Shown: positions 18,449 to 27,930, numbered from the stretch's first letter. The stretch is DNA of 64,000 nucleotides from Endozoicomonas euniceicola (GCF_025562755.1 NZ_CP103300.1:1308501-1372500); one strand, 5' to 3'. Notes: generated by a model not told the origin, from the sequence alone. Numbers and translations are program-made.

Positions 18449-18462
18449 TGTAAACGATTTCA
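18449..18462. promoter_or_regulatory. LacI-type operator-like palindrome upstream of glgP
   Basis: TGTAAACGATTTCA matches TGTAAACGTTTACA at 12 of 14 positions. It lies about 132 bases before the glgP start. Related sites occur before lamB1, malE1 and malE2, so the divergent LacI-type regulator at 22809 is the likely binder. This is inference from pattern only. Confidence 0.5.
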
Positions 18463-18511
18463 GCCTACAGAGTCTTCATCCTACTTAAGCGACAGCGTAA
18501 ATATATATCAG

Positions 18512-20866
18512 TCAGGCTGAAGAATTATCAAAGCTTTTCAGCTGTTTTCTCAGCAGAAGTCCAATGTCTTCTACTTTCATGGTTTTTTCGAGTATCTGGT
18601 ATAACAGCTCCGCCAGCTTCCGGAACGCACCGCCTCCCTGAGATGACACCAATATTGCCCGAATCACGGTGCTGAGATTTTCCGGGTCATATTGAGAGCT
18701 ACGCTGAACCCAGGGGTCGTCAGCCCTGAAACGCTCATTCAACTGTAAAATCTGCTCTGTTGATAACAAGCCTGATAACTGATCCATGGCCTGACTATTT
18801 AACGGTTCTGAGCTGGCATTTTCCACACGGTTATTCAAAAGAAAATGCTCTATCTCTCCGATAACCTGGTCTCTGGCAGATTGCGTAAAAAAAGGGTTGC
18901 TGCCGGTTTCGGGTGACGAAGCTTCTGAGGTCGCGGGTCTGTCCTGACTGACTGGTGAAGAGATCACCATGCGACCAAGCAGCGTGTCTATATTTACTGA
19001 CGGGATTTCAGTAACGGCCTCTTTGATTCTATTAACAGCCTCTCTCATACCCTCACCTAAAACGTGATTCAAAGCTTGCACTAAATCCCGGGTATTACCT
19101 TTCTTTTCAAGGAACTTAATTACCAGAAACTCTAGTCTTTCGTACTGTCCTTCAAGCTGATACCACTGACCTGAGACAAGCCTGTCTGACAGCTGGTCAA
19201 TTTGCTCATTGCCAAGAATTTCTGAGAGAATTTTTATGATATCCCTTCCTTTGCCTGTAAAAAACTTTTGGCCTTGCTCTGGTTTAAGAAATTTCTCAAG
19301 CAGACTGACCGGTATACCTTCATTATTCTTGCTCTTTGTTGTTATTCCCATTTTTTTAAGTTCATTTTCTATCCTTGTCTGACGGTTTAGTTTTGCAAGA
19401 TTAATAATATCATGCTGATTTTGATATATCGTTTCTTTTGCTCCCTTCAGTGGTTTTATACCAGCACTGGCTGCGTTATCAACCAGCCTTTGAATACTGA
19501 CAAGCATCTGACCACCTTCCGGGTTGTTTAACCAGACCAGATTAGCCAGTAGACTTTCTATTATTTTTTTAAGGTCATCATGACTTCGTTGTAAAACGTT
19601 AGCGTTAATAGTTTCAGTATGACTATTTAGCTGATTCAACAGATCGTCTCTGTTCGTGCCGTTTTTTAAGTTCAGCTCAAGAAGGCTTCCCAACTGAATC
19701 AGCATATTATTCATAAATATCTCATCACTCTCGCTAGCAACCGAGTGCCGCAAGTAGTCAATGACACGCACCAGGCAATTAATAAACTCTTCAGGCGTTT
19801 CACCCGGTATAAAGAGATAAGCCAGCAAAGCCCTCAGTACTATTAATAGTTGGTCCAGTCCGTCTACATGGTGAGGAATAACACCCCATACAGAATTCAT
19901 ATGACCTGACAGCTTATTTTTCTTGCCATCGTCATCTTCGTCATCCCTTCCACTCCCTCCACTCCCCCCTGATAAGCGATTGCCCTGTGTGCGCCTTAAA
20001 GACCCCCAGCCTCTCAGTTTCTTTCTGGGCGGTTCACCGCCTGTCTGACCTTTTCTTTTGTCACTCTTATCTCCGTTTCCCGTCTCAGTCTTTAAAAAAC
20101 TAAGCCAGTCGTCATTCATCGCCAGGTAACCTGTTTCGCCCAACGCATTGGATGAAAAGTCAGAAACAATGCCAGTAAAATTATCCTTTGCAATATCACC
20201 ATTCGCTATACCACCAGTCACAGCACTGTGTACAAAGATGACATCTGACAGTTGACTATTATTTTGTAAATGAACCCACTCTTTTTGCCGACGATAACTA
20301 CCCGTCACAGGCACAATAATTATTTTATTTAGTTTAACTTCGTCCTGCTGATACCAGCCGTCAGCCACAATATACCCCAGTGAGCTACGTTCTAATGAGA
20401 CAGCAAAAGAGTGGCTATACTTCGCCCTCCCGGATAGATACCGGAATAAAGAAAAACGTTCCTTCGTTTCGCGATTTACTTCTAAGCCAGATAGTTCAGC
20501 GACGAGTGTCTGACTGGCTAAACGAATAGTGTCAGAAATAAAGTAAATACCTGGCTGCGCATAAAAGACGCAGGGAGCTTCCACATTATTGATAAGTTCG
20601 GACAGATCACCCGACTGTGGCGTAAAATGCATAAAGCATGAATAAGATACTGCCTGAGAAAGTAATGGAATGTATGGATTAACAGGAAGCGTATTGTATG
20701 AACGATCTCTGCTTTCTGGATAAGAAACGATTGACTGTAATTTTATATCCAGCCAATTTTGGAAATACCCGTTATCACTTCTCCATAAAACATCCATTTT
20801 ATCCCATGCCATACTACTCATTGAAAAAATGAGTAAACATACAGGCAATAAAACAATCGCAAACAA
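18512..20866 (-). CDS. Large secreted protein of unknown function with a basic NLS-like segment
   Basis: 784 residues from a TTG start (GGGG 8 bases upstream; an in-frame stop lies shortly before). The N-terminus FAIVLLPVCLLIFSMSSMAW is a good Sec signal peptide. The N-terminal third has a beta-rich look and ends around residue 260. A basic linker near residues 278-310 holds PPRKKLR and RRTQGNR, then a Gly/Ser and DDEDDD stretch. The rest, about 450 residues, is Leu-rich and helical. I recognise no family. Basic runs of this kind occur in host-directed proteins, but no secretion route beyond Sec is visible. It stands alone between glgP and lamB1. Confidence 0.75.
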   Translation of the reverse strand: MFAIVLLPVCLLIFSMSSMAWDKMDVLWRSDNGYFQNWLDIKLQSIVSYPESRDRSYNTLPVNPYIPLLSQAVSYSCFMHFTPQSGDLSELINNVEAPCVFYAQPGIYFISDTIRLASQTLVAELSGLEVNRETKERFSLFRYLSGRAKYSHSFAVSLERSSLGYIVADGWYQQDEVKLNKIIIVPVTGSYRRQKEWVHLQNNSQLSDVIFVHSAVTGGIANGDIAKDNFTGIVSDFSSNALGETGYLAMNDDWLSFLKTETGNGDKSDKRKGQTGGEPPRKKLRGWGSLRRTQGNRLSGGSGGSGRDDEDDDGKKNKLSGHMNSVWGVIPHHVDGLDQLLIVLRALLAYLFIPGETPEEFINCLVRVIDYLRHSVASESDEIFMNNMLIQLGSLLELNLKNGTNRDDLLNQLNSHTETINANVLQRSHDDLKKIIESLLANLVWLNNPEGGQMLVSIQRLVDNAASAGIKPLKGAKETIYQNQHDIINLAKLNRQTRIENELKKMGITTKSKNNEGIPVSLLEKFLKPEQGQKFFTGKGRDIIKILSEILGNEQIDQLSDRLVSGQWYQLEGQYERLEFLVIKFLEKKGNTRDLVQALNHVLGEGMREAVNRIKEAVTEIPSVNIDTLLGRMVISSPVSQDRPATSEASSPETGSNPFFTQSARDQVIGEIEHFLLNNRVENASSEPLNSQAMDQLSGLLSTEQILQLNERFRADDPWVQRSSQYDPENLSTVIRAILVSSQGGGAFRKLAELLYQILEKTMKVEDIGLLLRKQLKSFDNSSA

Positions 20867-21040
20867 CAGCTTTACCCCATTTAAAATTTATGTTTTTAGA
20901 GAATAAATAAAATTGAGTCATCAGGGTTTATCTAATGAATAATGCCTGAATCAAAGCATCAGAAATACTAGCCTATAAAACCTGACCTGTTGCGTTATTT
21001 TGTGAATGATTACTGAAGTCCGGGGATAAAACAATGGCGT
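20867..21040. other. AT-rich upstream region of the secreted protein gene
   Basis: Together with the lamB1 terminator zone this makes a gap of about 318 bases. The TTG-start gene at 20866 faces away, so its promoter should be here. I see no operator-like palindrome. Confidence 0.4.
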
Positions 21041-21070
21041 AAAAAAAAGCCGGTACTGAATAGCACCGGC
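21041..21070 (-). terminator. Rho-independent terminator downstream of lamB1
   Basis: On the minus strand, GCCGGT and ACCGGC pair around a ten-base loop and are followed directly by a run of eight T. It lies about 115 bases beyond the lamB1 stop and should end lamB1 transcription. Confidence 0.85.
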
Positions 21071-21146
21071 AAATCATGAAATATCTATATAGCCACTCAC
21101 ACATAAAGCCAGTCGGGAATTCAATTCCACTGACTTGAAAGAGGTT

Positions 21147-21176
21147 CCTGAAAAGGAGGCGCGCCTCCTTTTCAGG
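21147..21176. repeat. Perfect 30-bp palindrome just after lamB1
   Basis: Arms CCTGAAAAGGAGGCG and its exact reverse complement meet with no spacer, 8 bases after the lamB1 stop codon. There is no T-run, so it is probably an RNA 3'-end stabilising or processing hairpin upstream of the real terminator, or a protein-binding palindrome. Confidence 0.8.
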
Positions 21177-21184
21177 TCAGCTCC

Positions 21185-22516
21185 TTACCACCAGGCTTCC
21201 ATCTGGACACCGAAGGTGAAGCCGTCTTTGCTGCTACCGAATTTCTCGTTGTAGGCAACATCATCAAACTTATCATCTTTACGGAATCCGTTAAGCGCCT
21301 GCTTATCGTTCCACTTGGCATAAGTACCGAACACACGGATAGTTGGACGAGCCCAGATGCTGGAACCCGCAGACCACTGCTGAGCAATGGTAATTTTGGT
21401 CATGTTATAGGTCTTGTCAGCGTCAATACCGGAAGCGTTCTTGTCGAACTTAACGCGATCATAGCCCAGCTCAACCGCAGTGCTCATAGTCTCGTTCCAG
21501 TGGTACTGAGGACGAATACCGGCGGTGTACCAGGTACGGCCAGTGTCAGCATCGTTTTCCAGTTTATTCATCATGGCAACATAGCTCATGCTGAAGTTGG
21601 TGTTTGGCAAATCGAAAGCACCGTGATCAATAACCCGCAACAGTTTTTGTTTCTGGTCTTTGTTGAGTGGCTCAGTCTTACCTTTAGCGCCCATTCCCCA
21701 AGTACTCATAGCGTCAGTAGCATACTGAACCACAAACTTGTTAAAGCCACCAAAGAAATTAGTCTGAGTATGCTCAGCTGTCAGCATGTAGCCGTTCTTT
21801 TCCTTGTTCTTGAGCGCATCAGAGTTTTTGTTCTCAGAAGCAGTACCATAGGTCAGACCCAGCTGCAGGAAACCATCGGTGTTAACAGCGATATCGTTCA
21901 GGCGAACATCGAACATGTTGCCAACGAATTTACCATGACCAGTCTGGAAGTCAGACTCATCATTATTCTGAGTCCAGGCCAGGTTCAGCTTACCAAAACC
22001 GACATCAACATTTTCCAGACCCGCACCTGGTCCGGAAATATCGTAGTAGTAGAAGTCGATCATGTGAATATCCTGACGCTGGTAGAAGCGCTGACCTGCC
22101 CATAAGCTGGCACCAGGCATGGATTCAAACAGGTTATCACCTTTAACGTAGGCTTCACGCAGAGCCATTTCATTCCACTTATGATTGTGCATTGCTGCCC
22201 AGTCTTTATTCTGGAATGTTTTGTACGCCATACGGCTGTTGAATGAGAAGGACTTATCACCGTCTTCCCAAACCTTGCTGCCCAGACCCAGTTCCATATA
22301 GGTTTCTGCTTCGTTACCCATACGATACTTGGAGCCAGCGCCAGTAGCCTGGAATGCCCACTGGTCGCCACCGCTGCCGGTCATGCCCAGACCGGAACGG
22401 GCATAACCAGAAAATTGAACATCAGCCGCCGCAGCACCCGCTGAAAAAACGACCGCTGCAACCGCAGCCGCCAGTGGTAAAGCTTTCATAGTTTTAGCCA
22501 AACCGAATACTCCCAT
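21185..22516 (-). CDS. lamB: Maltoporin LamB, copy 1
   Basis: An outer-membrane trimeric 18-strand porin for maltose and maltodextrins. A signal peptide (KALPLAAAVAAVVFSAGAAA) precedes mature DVQFSGYARSGLG, the typical LamB first strand. GSKYRMGNEAETYMELGLG and the terminal GVQMEAWW are family features, the aromatic last residues serving Bam recognition. Length 443 residues from ATG 22516; ATG 22489 gives 434 with a tighter signal peptide and cannot be excluded. It is divergent from the LacI-type regulator, and the shared gap holds an operator-like palindrome. Confidence 0.95.
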   Translation of the reverse strand: MGVFGLAKTMKALPLAAAVAAVVFSAGAAAADVQFSGYARSGLGMTGSGGDQWAFQATGAGSKYRMGNEAETYMELGLGSKVWEDGDKSFSFNSRMAYKTFQNKDWAAMHNHKWNEMALREAYVKGDNLFESMPGASLWAGQRFYQRQDIHMIDFYYYDISGPGAGLENVDVGFGKLNLAWTQNNDESDFQTGHGKFVGNMFDVRLNDIAVNTDGFLQLGLTYGTASENKNSDALKNKEKNGYMLTAEHTQTNFFGGFNKFVVQYATDAMSTWGMGAKGKTEPLNKDQKQKLLRVIDHGAFDLPNTNFSMSYVAMMNKLENDADTGRTWYTAGIRPQYHWNETMSTAVELGYDRVKFDKNASGIDADKTYNMTKITIAQQWSAGSSIWARPTIRVFGTYAKWNDKQALNGFRKDDKFDDVAYNEKFGSSKDGFTFGVQMEAWW

Positions 22517-22659
22517 ATGGTCCAGTATTTATCCGGCAAGTCATGATCAGCGCACAGCAAAAAATCCCCCGGCTGCCGTACTCTCACGAGATGCCTTTAA
22601 TAAATGAATTACGTTATTAGCGTGTCAGCATTCTGCCAGTGAAAAGAATTGGCGCAATA

Positions 22660-22673
22660 TGTAAAGGTTTCGA
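22660..22673. promoter_or_regulatory. LacI-type operator-like site in the lamB1-malR gap
   Basis: TGTAAAGGTTTCGA fits the TGTAAA(C/G)GTTT.CA pattern seen before malE1, malE2 and glgP. A looser inverted pair, GTAAA-CACAA-TTTAC, lies at 22734-22748 nearer the regulator start. Both are placed to control lamB1 and autoregulate the regulator. Confidence 0.5.
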
Positions 22674-22808
22674 GAAGATCGATCAAAAAACAAACAACAA
22701 CATCAAAACCTGTCATTAATTGACCAGCGTCAAGTAAACACAATTTACAGATACAATTTTTAACATTACTGTTACCATCCGACCCTTACTACATGCAGCA
22801 GTTAATTT

Positions 22809-23822
22809 ATGGCACGTAAGAAATCTGAAGGTCATGCCACAATTCTTCAGGTCGCCGCCCAGGCCGAGCTTTCCATCGCTACCGTCAGCCGTGTACTGAA
22901 CGGTGGAAAATATGTTTCAGAAACCACCCGCAAAAAGGTATTAGACGCTGCTAAAAAACTGGATTACCAGCCCAATTACATGGCTCGACAACTGCATGGT
23001 CAGGACGATTTCAGTATCGGCGTTATTCTGGGCCTGGACCTGGGAACCATTTCGCCCTTTGCCCTGAAAGTGTATGAAATCCTGAAAGTTCATCTCCAGC
23101 AAAAAGGTTACCGGGCCAAACGCGCTAAGTTCAGCATTGACGGTCAGCTGGAAACCAAAGCCAAAGCATTTATAGCCATCGGCATACACGAAAGCGACCC
23201 ACGGTTAAAATCGATTCATGCAGAGGGCCTGCCAGTCATCTATATTGGCGAGCCAAAAGAAGATGCCTTCTGGGTGTCTTCCAACGATGAGCAGGGCGGT
23301 TTTATCGCCACCCGCCACCTGCTGGATAATGGTTGTCGCACCATCTATTTTGTTTGCCTCAACGGCGAACACCAGGTCTCCAGGTTAAGGCATGCCGGCT
23401 ATCGCCGGGCGATGATTGAAGCCGGTCTGATTCCGTCAGAAATCATTGAGATTGGTAACAGCACCGGGTTGCCAGCACTGGACAGTTACCGTCGAATCCG
23501 CCCCCTGATGGAATCCGGTTTACGGCCTGATGGTTTTGTTGCCTTCTCGGATATTGTCGCCACCGGCATCTGCATGGCACTGACTGACCTCGACAAACAG
23601 GTACCTCAAGATGTGCATGTTGTGGGTTACGACGGTATCGACAATGATCGGTATCACGCCCTGACTTCAGTCAATCAGGACATTGAAGGCATCGCCGGCA
23701 AAGCCGCCAGCCTGGTGTTCGAAGCCATTCGCAATGAAGCCCCAAGAGGTGAATTTCTGGATGTTTTTCTGCGACAGGGGCATACCACAGGTGAGCCTGT
23801 ACTGACTGCAAAAGCTGGCTGA
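22809..23822 (+). CDS. LacI-family transcriptional regulator, probable maltodextrin regulator (MalR-like)
   Basis: 337 residues. The N-terminal LacI helix-turn-helix is complete (TILQVAAQAELSIATVSRVL, with the hinge helix in YQPNYMARQL). The remainder is a periplasmic-binding-protein-like sensor domain with the usual closing segments (DVHVVGYDGIDNDRYHALTSV). It is divergent from lamB1 and precedes the first malEFGKQ operon. No malT homologue is visible in the window, so this repressor is the best local candidate for mal control. The effector, perhaps a maltose or maltodextrin, is inferred from position only. Confidence 0.9.
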   Translation: MARKKSEGHATILQVAAQAELSIATVSRVLNGGKYVSETTRKKVLDAAKKLDYQPNYMARQLHGQDDFSIGVILGLDLGTISPFALKVYEILKVHLQQKGYRAKRAKFSIDGQLETKAKAFIAIGIHESDPRLKSIHAEGLPVIYIGEPKEDAFWVSSNDEQGGFIATRHLLDNGCRTIYFVCLNGEHQVSRLRHAGYRRAMIEAGLIPSEIIEIGNSTGLPALDSYRRIRPLMESGLRPDGFVAFSDIVATGICMALTDLDKQVPQDVHVVGYDGIDNDRYHALTSVNQDIEGIAGKAASLVFEAIRNEAPRGEFLDVFLRQGHTTGEPVLTAKAG

Positions 23823-23959
23823 CGCCTAACCCAATAAAATACCCAAACCTCTGCACACCCCGGCCCGGCACTGAGAAGTACTATTTTCAGCCCTTCCCAG
23901 TGCCTGCTTTCTACAATGATGACCCAACCATCAATCTTTCTATAAAACAGGTATTGAAT

Positions 23960-24862
23960 ATGAGGTATCCGGCAGAAGGTTTGTTAAACCGAATTATAAA
24001 GGCAGGTTGTCAATGGAACCGGGTTACAGCGCTCATTGTCCGTACCGGAATCATGGTAGTTGTCAGTCTCGTAACAGCGGCAGCCTTTCCTTTGCCAACC
24101 TTTGCAGCTAACTGTACTGAGTGCGGTCATGAAGTGGATGCAAACCAACTATGCCATAACCCCTCATGCCCGGATTCAGTCATTCTCTGTATTAATCCTG
24201 TAACAAACACTCCTGCCTATCTAACACCGGCAGTAATAACTTTACAACCAGGCTTTACGTATCCGGCCTTACCCTTTGTCGGGGCGACAACCAGCGAACC
24301 GAATACGTTCGATCATGACGACAGGGAAGCCCCGCCCTGGCTTTTAAATTTAAGCCGCCAGTTAGCACGCAACGAAGACAACCGTCCGAACATTGGTGAA
24401 TTATTATCACCGCACAATGTATTGCCCCCCCAGCTATCTTTCAACAGCGTAGACGAAGCAATTACTGCCCTTAACTCCCTTCTGGCAGGCAGATGCCAAC
24501 ATTTTGTTATCAGCTACTACTTTCCATCAGGGGTGGAAGTGCTTGAGTTTCATCTGGCCGTTGCGATTGACCGGTCAGGAACCGTTTTTGTCTTGTCGAA
24601 CAGGGCACCACCATGGATTGGTAATAATCCTGCCGGGAATAGTGCTCAGCCTGAATGGCGTTATGCTACGCAAACTGACCGTAACAATATAATAATTGCG
24701 CTGGGTCTGGACAGTGGGGGCTTTATACCGGCAGAAGAAACAATGGTAGTCAACGATTTAGCGTTCATGCCACGTGAGCTAGTAAAATCTGTTGAGGGCA
24801 AACCAGCTAAAAAAAAGCTGGAAGTCATTCCTGAAGAAGATGAAAACAATTTGACTGATTAA
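23960..24862 (+). CDS. Secreted Cys-pair protein of unknown function
   Basis: About 300 residues from ATG 23960; a GTG at 23900 would add 20. After a long positively charged leader, a hydrophobic segment (TGIMVVVSLVTAAAFPLPTF) ends in a plausible cleavage site before AANCTECG. Two Cys pairs (CTEC, then CHNPSC) within 30 residues resemble a small zinc ribbon or a disulfide knot. The C-terminal 25 residues are charged. I recognise no family. It lies between malR and malE1 in the same direction but is separated by about 284 bases holding the malE1 operator-like site. Confidence 0.65.
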   Translation: MRYPAEGLLNRIIKAGCQWNRVTALIVRTGIMVVVSLVTAAAFPLPTFAANCTECGHEVDANQLCHNPSCPDSVILCINPVTNTPAYLTPAVITLQPGFTYPALPFVGATTSEPNTFDHDDREAPPWLLNLSRQLARNEDNRPNIGELLSPHNVLPPQLSFNSVDEAITALNSLLAGRCQHFVISYYFPSGVEVLEFHLAVAIDRSGTVFVLSNRAPPWIGNNPAGNSAQPEWRYATQTDRNNIIIALGLDSGGFIPAEETMVVNDLAFMPRELVKSVEGKPAKKKLEVIPEEDENNLTD

Positions 24863-24880
24863 AGCGCTTCATGTTGATAA

Positions 24881-24900
24881 AAAGCGGCTAAAGCTGCTTT
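24881..24900 (+). other. Stem-loop after the secreted Cys-pair gene
   Basis: AAAGCGGC and GCTGCTTT form an 8-bp stem with a TAAA loop, 18 bases after the stop. No T-run follows, so termination here is uncertain. Confidence 0.35.
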
Positions 24901-24994
24901 CCAGACACTATTCCCCCCCTCACAACACCTGTTTTTTCATCAAAAACACCCGTCCATTTTTCCTTTCAGAAACGCTGTATTAATTCACACCGAT

Positions 24995-25008
24995 TGGAAA
25001 CGTTTACA
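24995..25008. promoter_or_regulatory. LacI-type operator-like palindrome upstream of malE1
   Basis: TGGAAACGTTTACA is a near-perfect inverted repeat around a central CG, about 140 bases before malE1. It matches the sites before malE2, lamB1 and glgP. Confidence 0.6.
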
Positions 25009-25146
25009 CATTGATTCACAAAGCCTTTCACCAGAGCATAAGCGCCGTAAAAACAATATCCAGCCCATAGCAATCTGCCTTTGATTACATAAACATAGTC
25101 GTTTAGCTATGTCGGCTCGCTAAAAAGCAGACTGTCAGGAGTCAAC

Positions 25147-26325
25147 ATGTTAAAGAAATCCCTCGCCGCAGCTATTGCGCTAACGGTTGCAGCAAGCACT
25201 GCTCATGCGTTTTCAAAAGACGAACTGACCATCTGGGTCGGTGGCGACAAAGCTCACCAGGGCATCAGCAAGGTGGGTGAGCTGTTTGAAGAAGATATGG
25301 GCATCAAAGTCCGTGTAGAAATCCCGGAAAACATCACCGACCGCTTCCAGCAGGCAGCTGCCACCGGTCAGGGTCCGGACATTCTGTTGTGGGCCCATGA
25401 CCGTTATGGTGAGTGGGCTCAGTCCGGCCTGCTGGCAGAAGTTAAGCCTTCCAAATCTTTCTACGACGGCATCGTCGACCTGGGCTGGCAGGCTACCACC
25501 ATCAATGGCAAGATTTATGGCTACCCGGTTGCCATGGAAGCCATTGGCCTGATCTACAACAAGGACATCATCAAAGAAGCACCAAAAACTTACGAAGAGA
25601 TGTTCACCCTGCATGACGAACTGAAGAAGAAAGACAAGGAAATGGCCACCATTATGTGGGACCAGGTTCAGCCTTACTTCTCCATGCCGATGCTGGCGTC
25701 TAACGGCGGTTACGTCTTCAAGGAAACCCAGTCCGGCTACGATGTTAAAACCGTTGGCGTGAACAACAAAGGTGCCAAGAAAGGCGCGCAGATGTTCGCC
25801 AAAATGATTGAAAAAGACGTTCTGCCACGGGGCGTTGACTACGGTGTCATGGATTCCACCTTCAACAACGGCAAGGCAGCCATGATGGTTACCGGCCCAT
25901 GGGCATGGTCAAACCTGGACAAGTCCGACATCAACTACGGCGTTGCGCCACTGCCGACCATTGACGGCAGCCCGGCTCGTGCGTTCGTAGGCGTCTGGGG
26001 TGCCACCATTAATAACGCCACGCCCAACAAGGATCTGGCGCAGGAATTTCTGGAAAACTACCTGCTGAGTAAAGACGGCCTGAAAACCATGAACAACGAT
26101 GTGCCCCTGGGCGCGGTGGCCAACAAGGCGTTTATGGAAGAGCTGAAGTCTGATCCACGCATTGCGGCTACCTATGAAGGTGCCATGAACGGTCTGCTGA
26201 TGCCAAACGTCCCGGAAATGGGCAAGTTCTGGAGCTCCATGGAAGCTGCCCTGAACAACATCGCCAATGGTCGTGAAGAAGTGAACGCCGCTCTCGATAA
26301 CGCCGCTAAACGTATTGCCAACTGA
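25147..26325 (+). CDS. malE: Maltose/maltodextrin-binding protein, copy 1
   Basis: The periplasmic binding protein that hands maltodextrin to MalFGK2. The signal peptide KKSLAAAIALTVAASTAHA is followed by mature FSKDELTIWVGGDKAHQG, close to the start of E. coli MalE. PDILLWAHDRYGEWAQSGLL and GYPVAMEAIGLIYNKD are MalE sugar-cleft segments. Length 392 residues; AGGAG lies 7 bases before the ATG. It is first in malE-F-G-K-Q operon 1. The second MalE at 32696 shares most cleft motifs but differs at the N-terminus. Confidence 0.97.
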   Translation: MLKKSLAAAIALTVAASTAHAFSKDELTIWVGGDKAHQGISKVGELFEEDMGIKVRVEIPENITDRFQQAAATGQGPDILLWAHDRYGEWAQSGLLAEVKPSKSFYDGIVDLGWQATTINGKIYGYPVAMEAIGLIYNKDIIKEAPKTYEEMFTLHDELKKKDKEMATIMWDQVQPYFSMPMLASNGGYVFKETQSGYDVKTVGVNNKGAKKGAQMFAKMIEKDVLPRGVDYGVMDSTFNNGKAAMMVTGPWAWSNLDKSDINYGVAPLPTIDGSPARAFVGVWGATINNATPNKDLAQEFLENYLLSKDGLKTMNNDVPLGAVANKAFMEELKSDPRIAATYEGAMNGLLMPNVPEMGKFWSSMEAALNNIANGREEVNAALDNAAKRIAN

Positions 26326-26341
26326 TTGTCTGAAACCTCTT

Positions 26342-26370
26342 CAGAAACCGGGGCCTGCTCCCGGTTTCTG
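26342..26370 (+). other. malE-malF intergenic stem-loop
   Basis: CAGAAACCGGG and CCCGGTTTCTG form a perfect 11-bp stem with a seven-base loop between malE1 and malF1. No T-run follows. In E. coli a hairpin at this same junction (REP type) protects malE mRNA from 3' decay and raises MalE over MalF; this one is well placed to do so. Confidence 0.7.
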
Positions 26371-26394
26371 CCTGTCCTGATCCGGAGAATAAAC

Positions 26395-27930
26395 ATGAAA
26401 CAGCCACAGGGTGCCGGCGGAGTGCTGTCCGGCAATGGGCTAAAGTGGGCGCTTGTTGCTGGGATTGACATAGCGCTGTTGTATATCGTCACCATGATGT
26501 ACGCACAGGGAGAGATCGCTTTTGCCCTTGTGATCCTGCTGCTGGGAAGTATCGGTACCTGGGTCTTCACCAGTGAAAAAGCCTATAACTTCCGCTACGT
26601 CTACCCCAGTCTGCTGGGGGTGATACTGTTTGTGGTATTCCCTCTGATTTATACCGTCAATATTGCCTTCACCAACTACAGCTCAACCAACCTGCTGCCG
26701 TTTGAGCGGGTTAAGCAGATTCATCTGGATAAAACCTACAGCAGTGGCGAGGAAAAGTTCGCCCTGAGCCTGTACCAGCACAACGACGCTTACCAGTTGC
26801 AACTGACCAGCAAACAAAACAACGACGAAGCTTACACGACAGAAGCCTTTTCCGTTGCTCAGTTGCCTGCTGCCATCAGCGCTAATAAGTCCACCATCGC
26901 TGAAGGCGACAAGCTGACTATGCGTGACGTGATCAAGCTGCGTGGCGATCTGAGTCAGCTGACCGTCATGTTGCCAAACCAGTCCGAACTGGTGATGACC
27001 AGCCTGCGCGAATTTGGCTCCATGGCACCTTTATTTAAAGAGGGCGACAACCAGAGTCTGATCAACAACCAGACCGGAGACGTTTATCAACCAGACCATG
27101 CAACCGGCTTCTATATGAGTCAGGATGGCGAGCGTATGGCACCCGGCTTCACGGTTTATGTTGGCTGGGATAACTTTGTCAGAGTACTCACCGATCCCGG
27201 CATTCAGGGCCCGTTCTGGAAAATCCTGGGCTGGACCGTTACCCATGCTGGCCTGACCGTGCTGTTTACCCTGATTATTGGTTTGATGCTGGCCTGTCTG
27301 GTGCAATGGGAGCCTCTGAAAGAAAGCGGCATCTATCGGGTATTGCTGATTCTTCCCTACGCGGTTCCTGCCTTTATATCCATCCTGATTTTCCGGGGTC
27401 TGTTCAACCAGAACTTTGGTGAAATCAATATGGTGCTCAACAGTCTGTTTGGCATAAGCCCTGAATGGTTCACCAATGAATACCTGGCCAAAGCCATGAT
27501 CCTGATTGTGAACTGCTGGCTGGGTTACCCCTACATGATGATCCTCACCATGGGTCTGCTGAAAGCCATTCCGGAAGACCTGTACGAAGCGTCTGCCATC
27601 GACGGTGCCAACCCGCTGCACAACCTGCGCCATATCACCGTACCGATGATTATTAAACCGTTGATTCCGCTGTTGATTGCCAGCTTTGCCTTCAACTTTA
27701 ACAACTTTGTACTCATCAACCTGCTGACCGGCGGTGGCCCGAACCTGATCGACGCCTCCACACCAGCGGGGGCCACGGACATTCTGGTGAGTTACACCTT
27801 CCGTATCGCCTTTGGCAGCTATGGGCAGGACTACGGCCTGGCGTCCGCCATTGCCGGTCTGATCTTTGTCATCGTTGGTGTTATCGCCTGGGCCAACCTG
27901 AAAGCCACCAGCAAACTGCAGGAGCAATAA
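26395..27930 (+). CDS. malF: Maltodextrin ABC transporter permease MalF, copy 1
   Basis: An inner-membrane permease subunit, about 511 residues from ATG 26395 with GGAG 8 bases upstream. The frame open from 26326 begins right after the malE stop and is not used. Several N-terminal membrane helices precede a periplasmic loop of about 180 residues, as in E. coli MalF. The C-terminal half has the ABC permease domain with the EAA loop, LYEASAIDGANPLHNLRHITVP, that docks on MalK. Confidence 0.96.
   Translation: MKQPQGAGGVLSGNGLKWALVAGIDIALLYIVTMMYAQGEIAFALVILLLGSIGTWVFTSEKAYNFRYVYPSLLGVILFVVFPLIYTVNIAFTNYSSTNLLPFERVKQIHLDKTYSSGEEKFALSLYQHNDAYQLQLTSKQNNDEAYTTEAFSVAQLPAAISANKSTIAEGDKLTMRDVIKLRGDLSQLTVMLPNQSELVMTSLREFGSMAPLFKEGDNQSLINNQTGDVYQPDHATGFYMSQDGERMAPGFTVYVGWDNFVRVLTDPGIQGPFWKILGWTVTHAGLTVLFTLIIGLMLACLVQWEPLKESGIYRVLLILPYAVPAFISILIFRGLFNQNFGEINMVLNSLFGISPEWFTNEYLAKAMILIVNCWLGYPYMMILTMGLLKAIPEDLYEASAIDGANPLHNLRHITVPMIIKPLIPLLIASFAFNFNNFVLINLLTGGGPNLIDASTPAGATDILVSYTFRIAFGSYGQDYGLASAIAGLIFVIVGVIAWANLKATSKLQEQ

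Noticed and set aside
26326..26394. N-terminal extension of malF1
   Set aside because: It would start immediately after the malE stop and span the intergenic hairpin; ATG 26395 has GGAG at good spacing.
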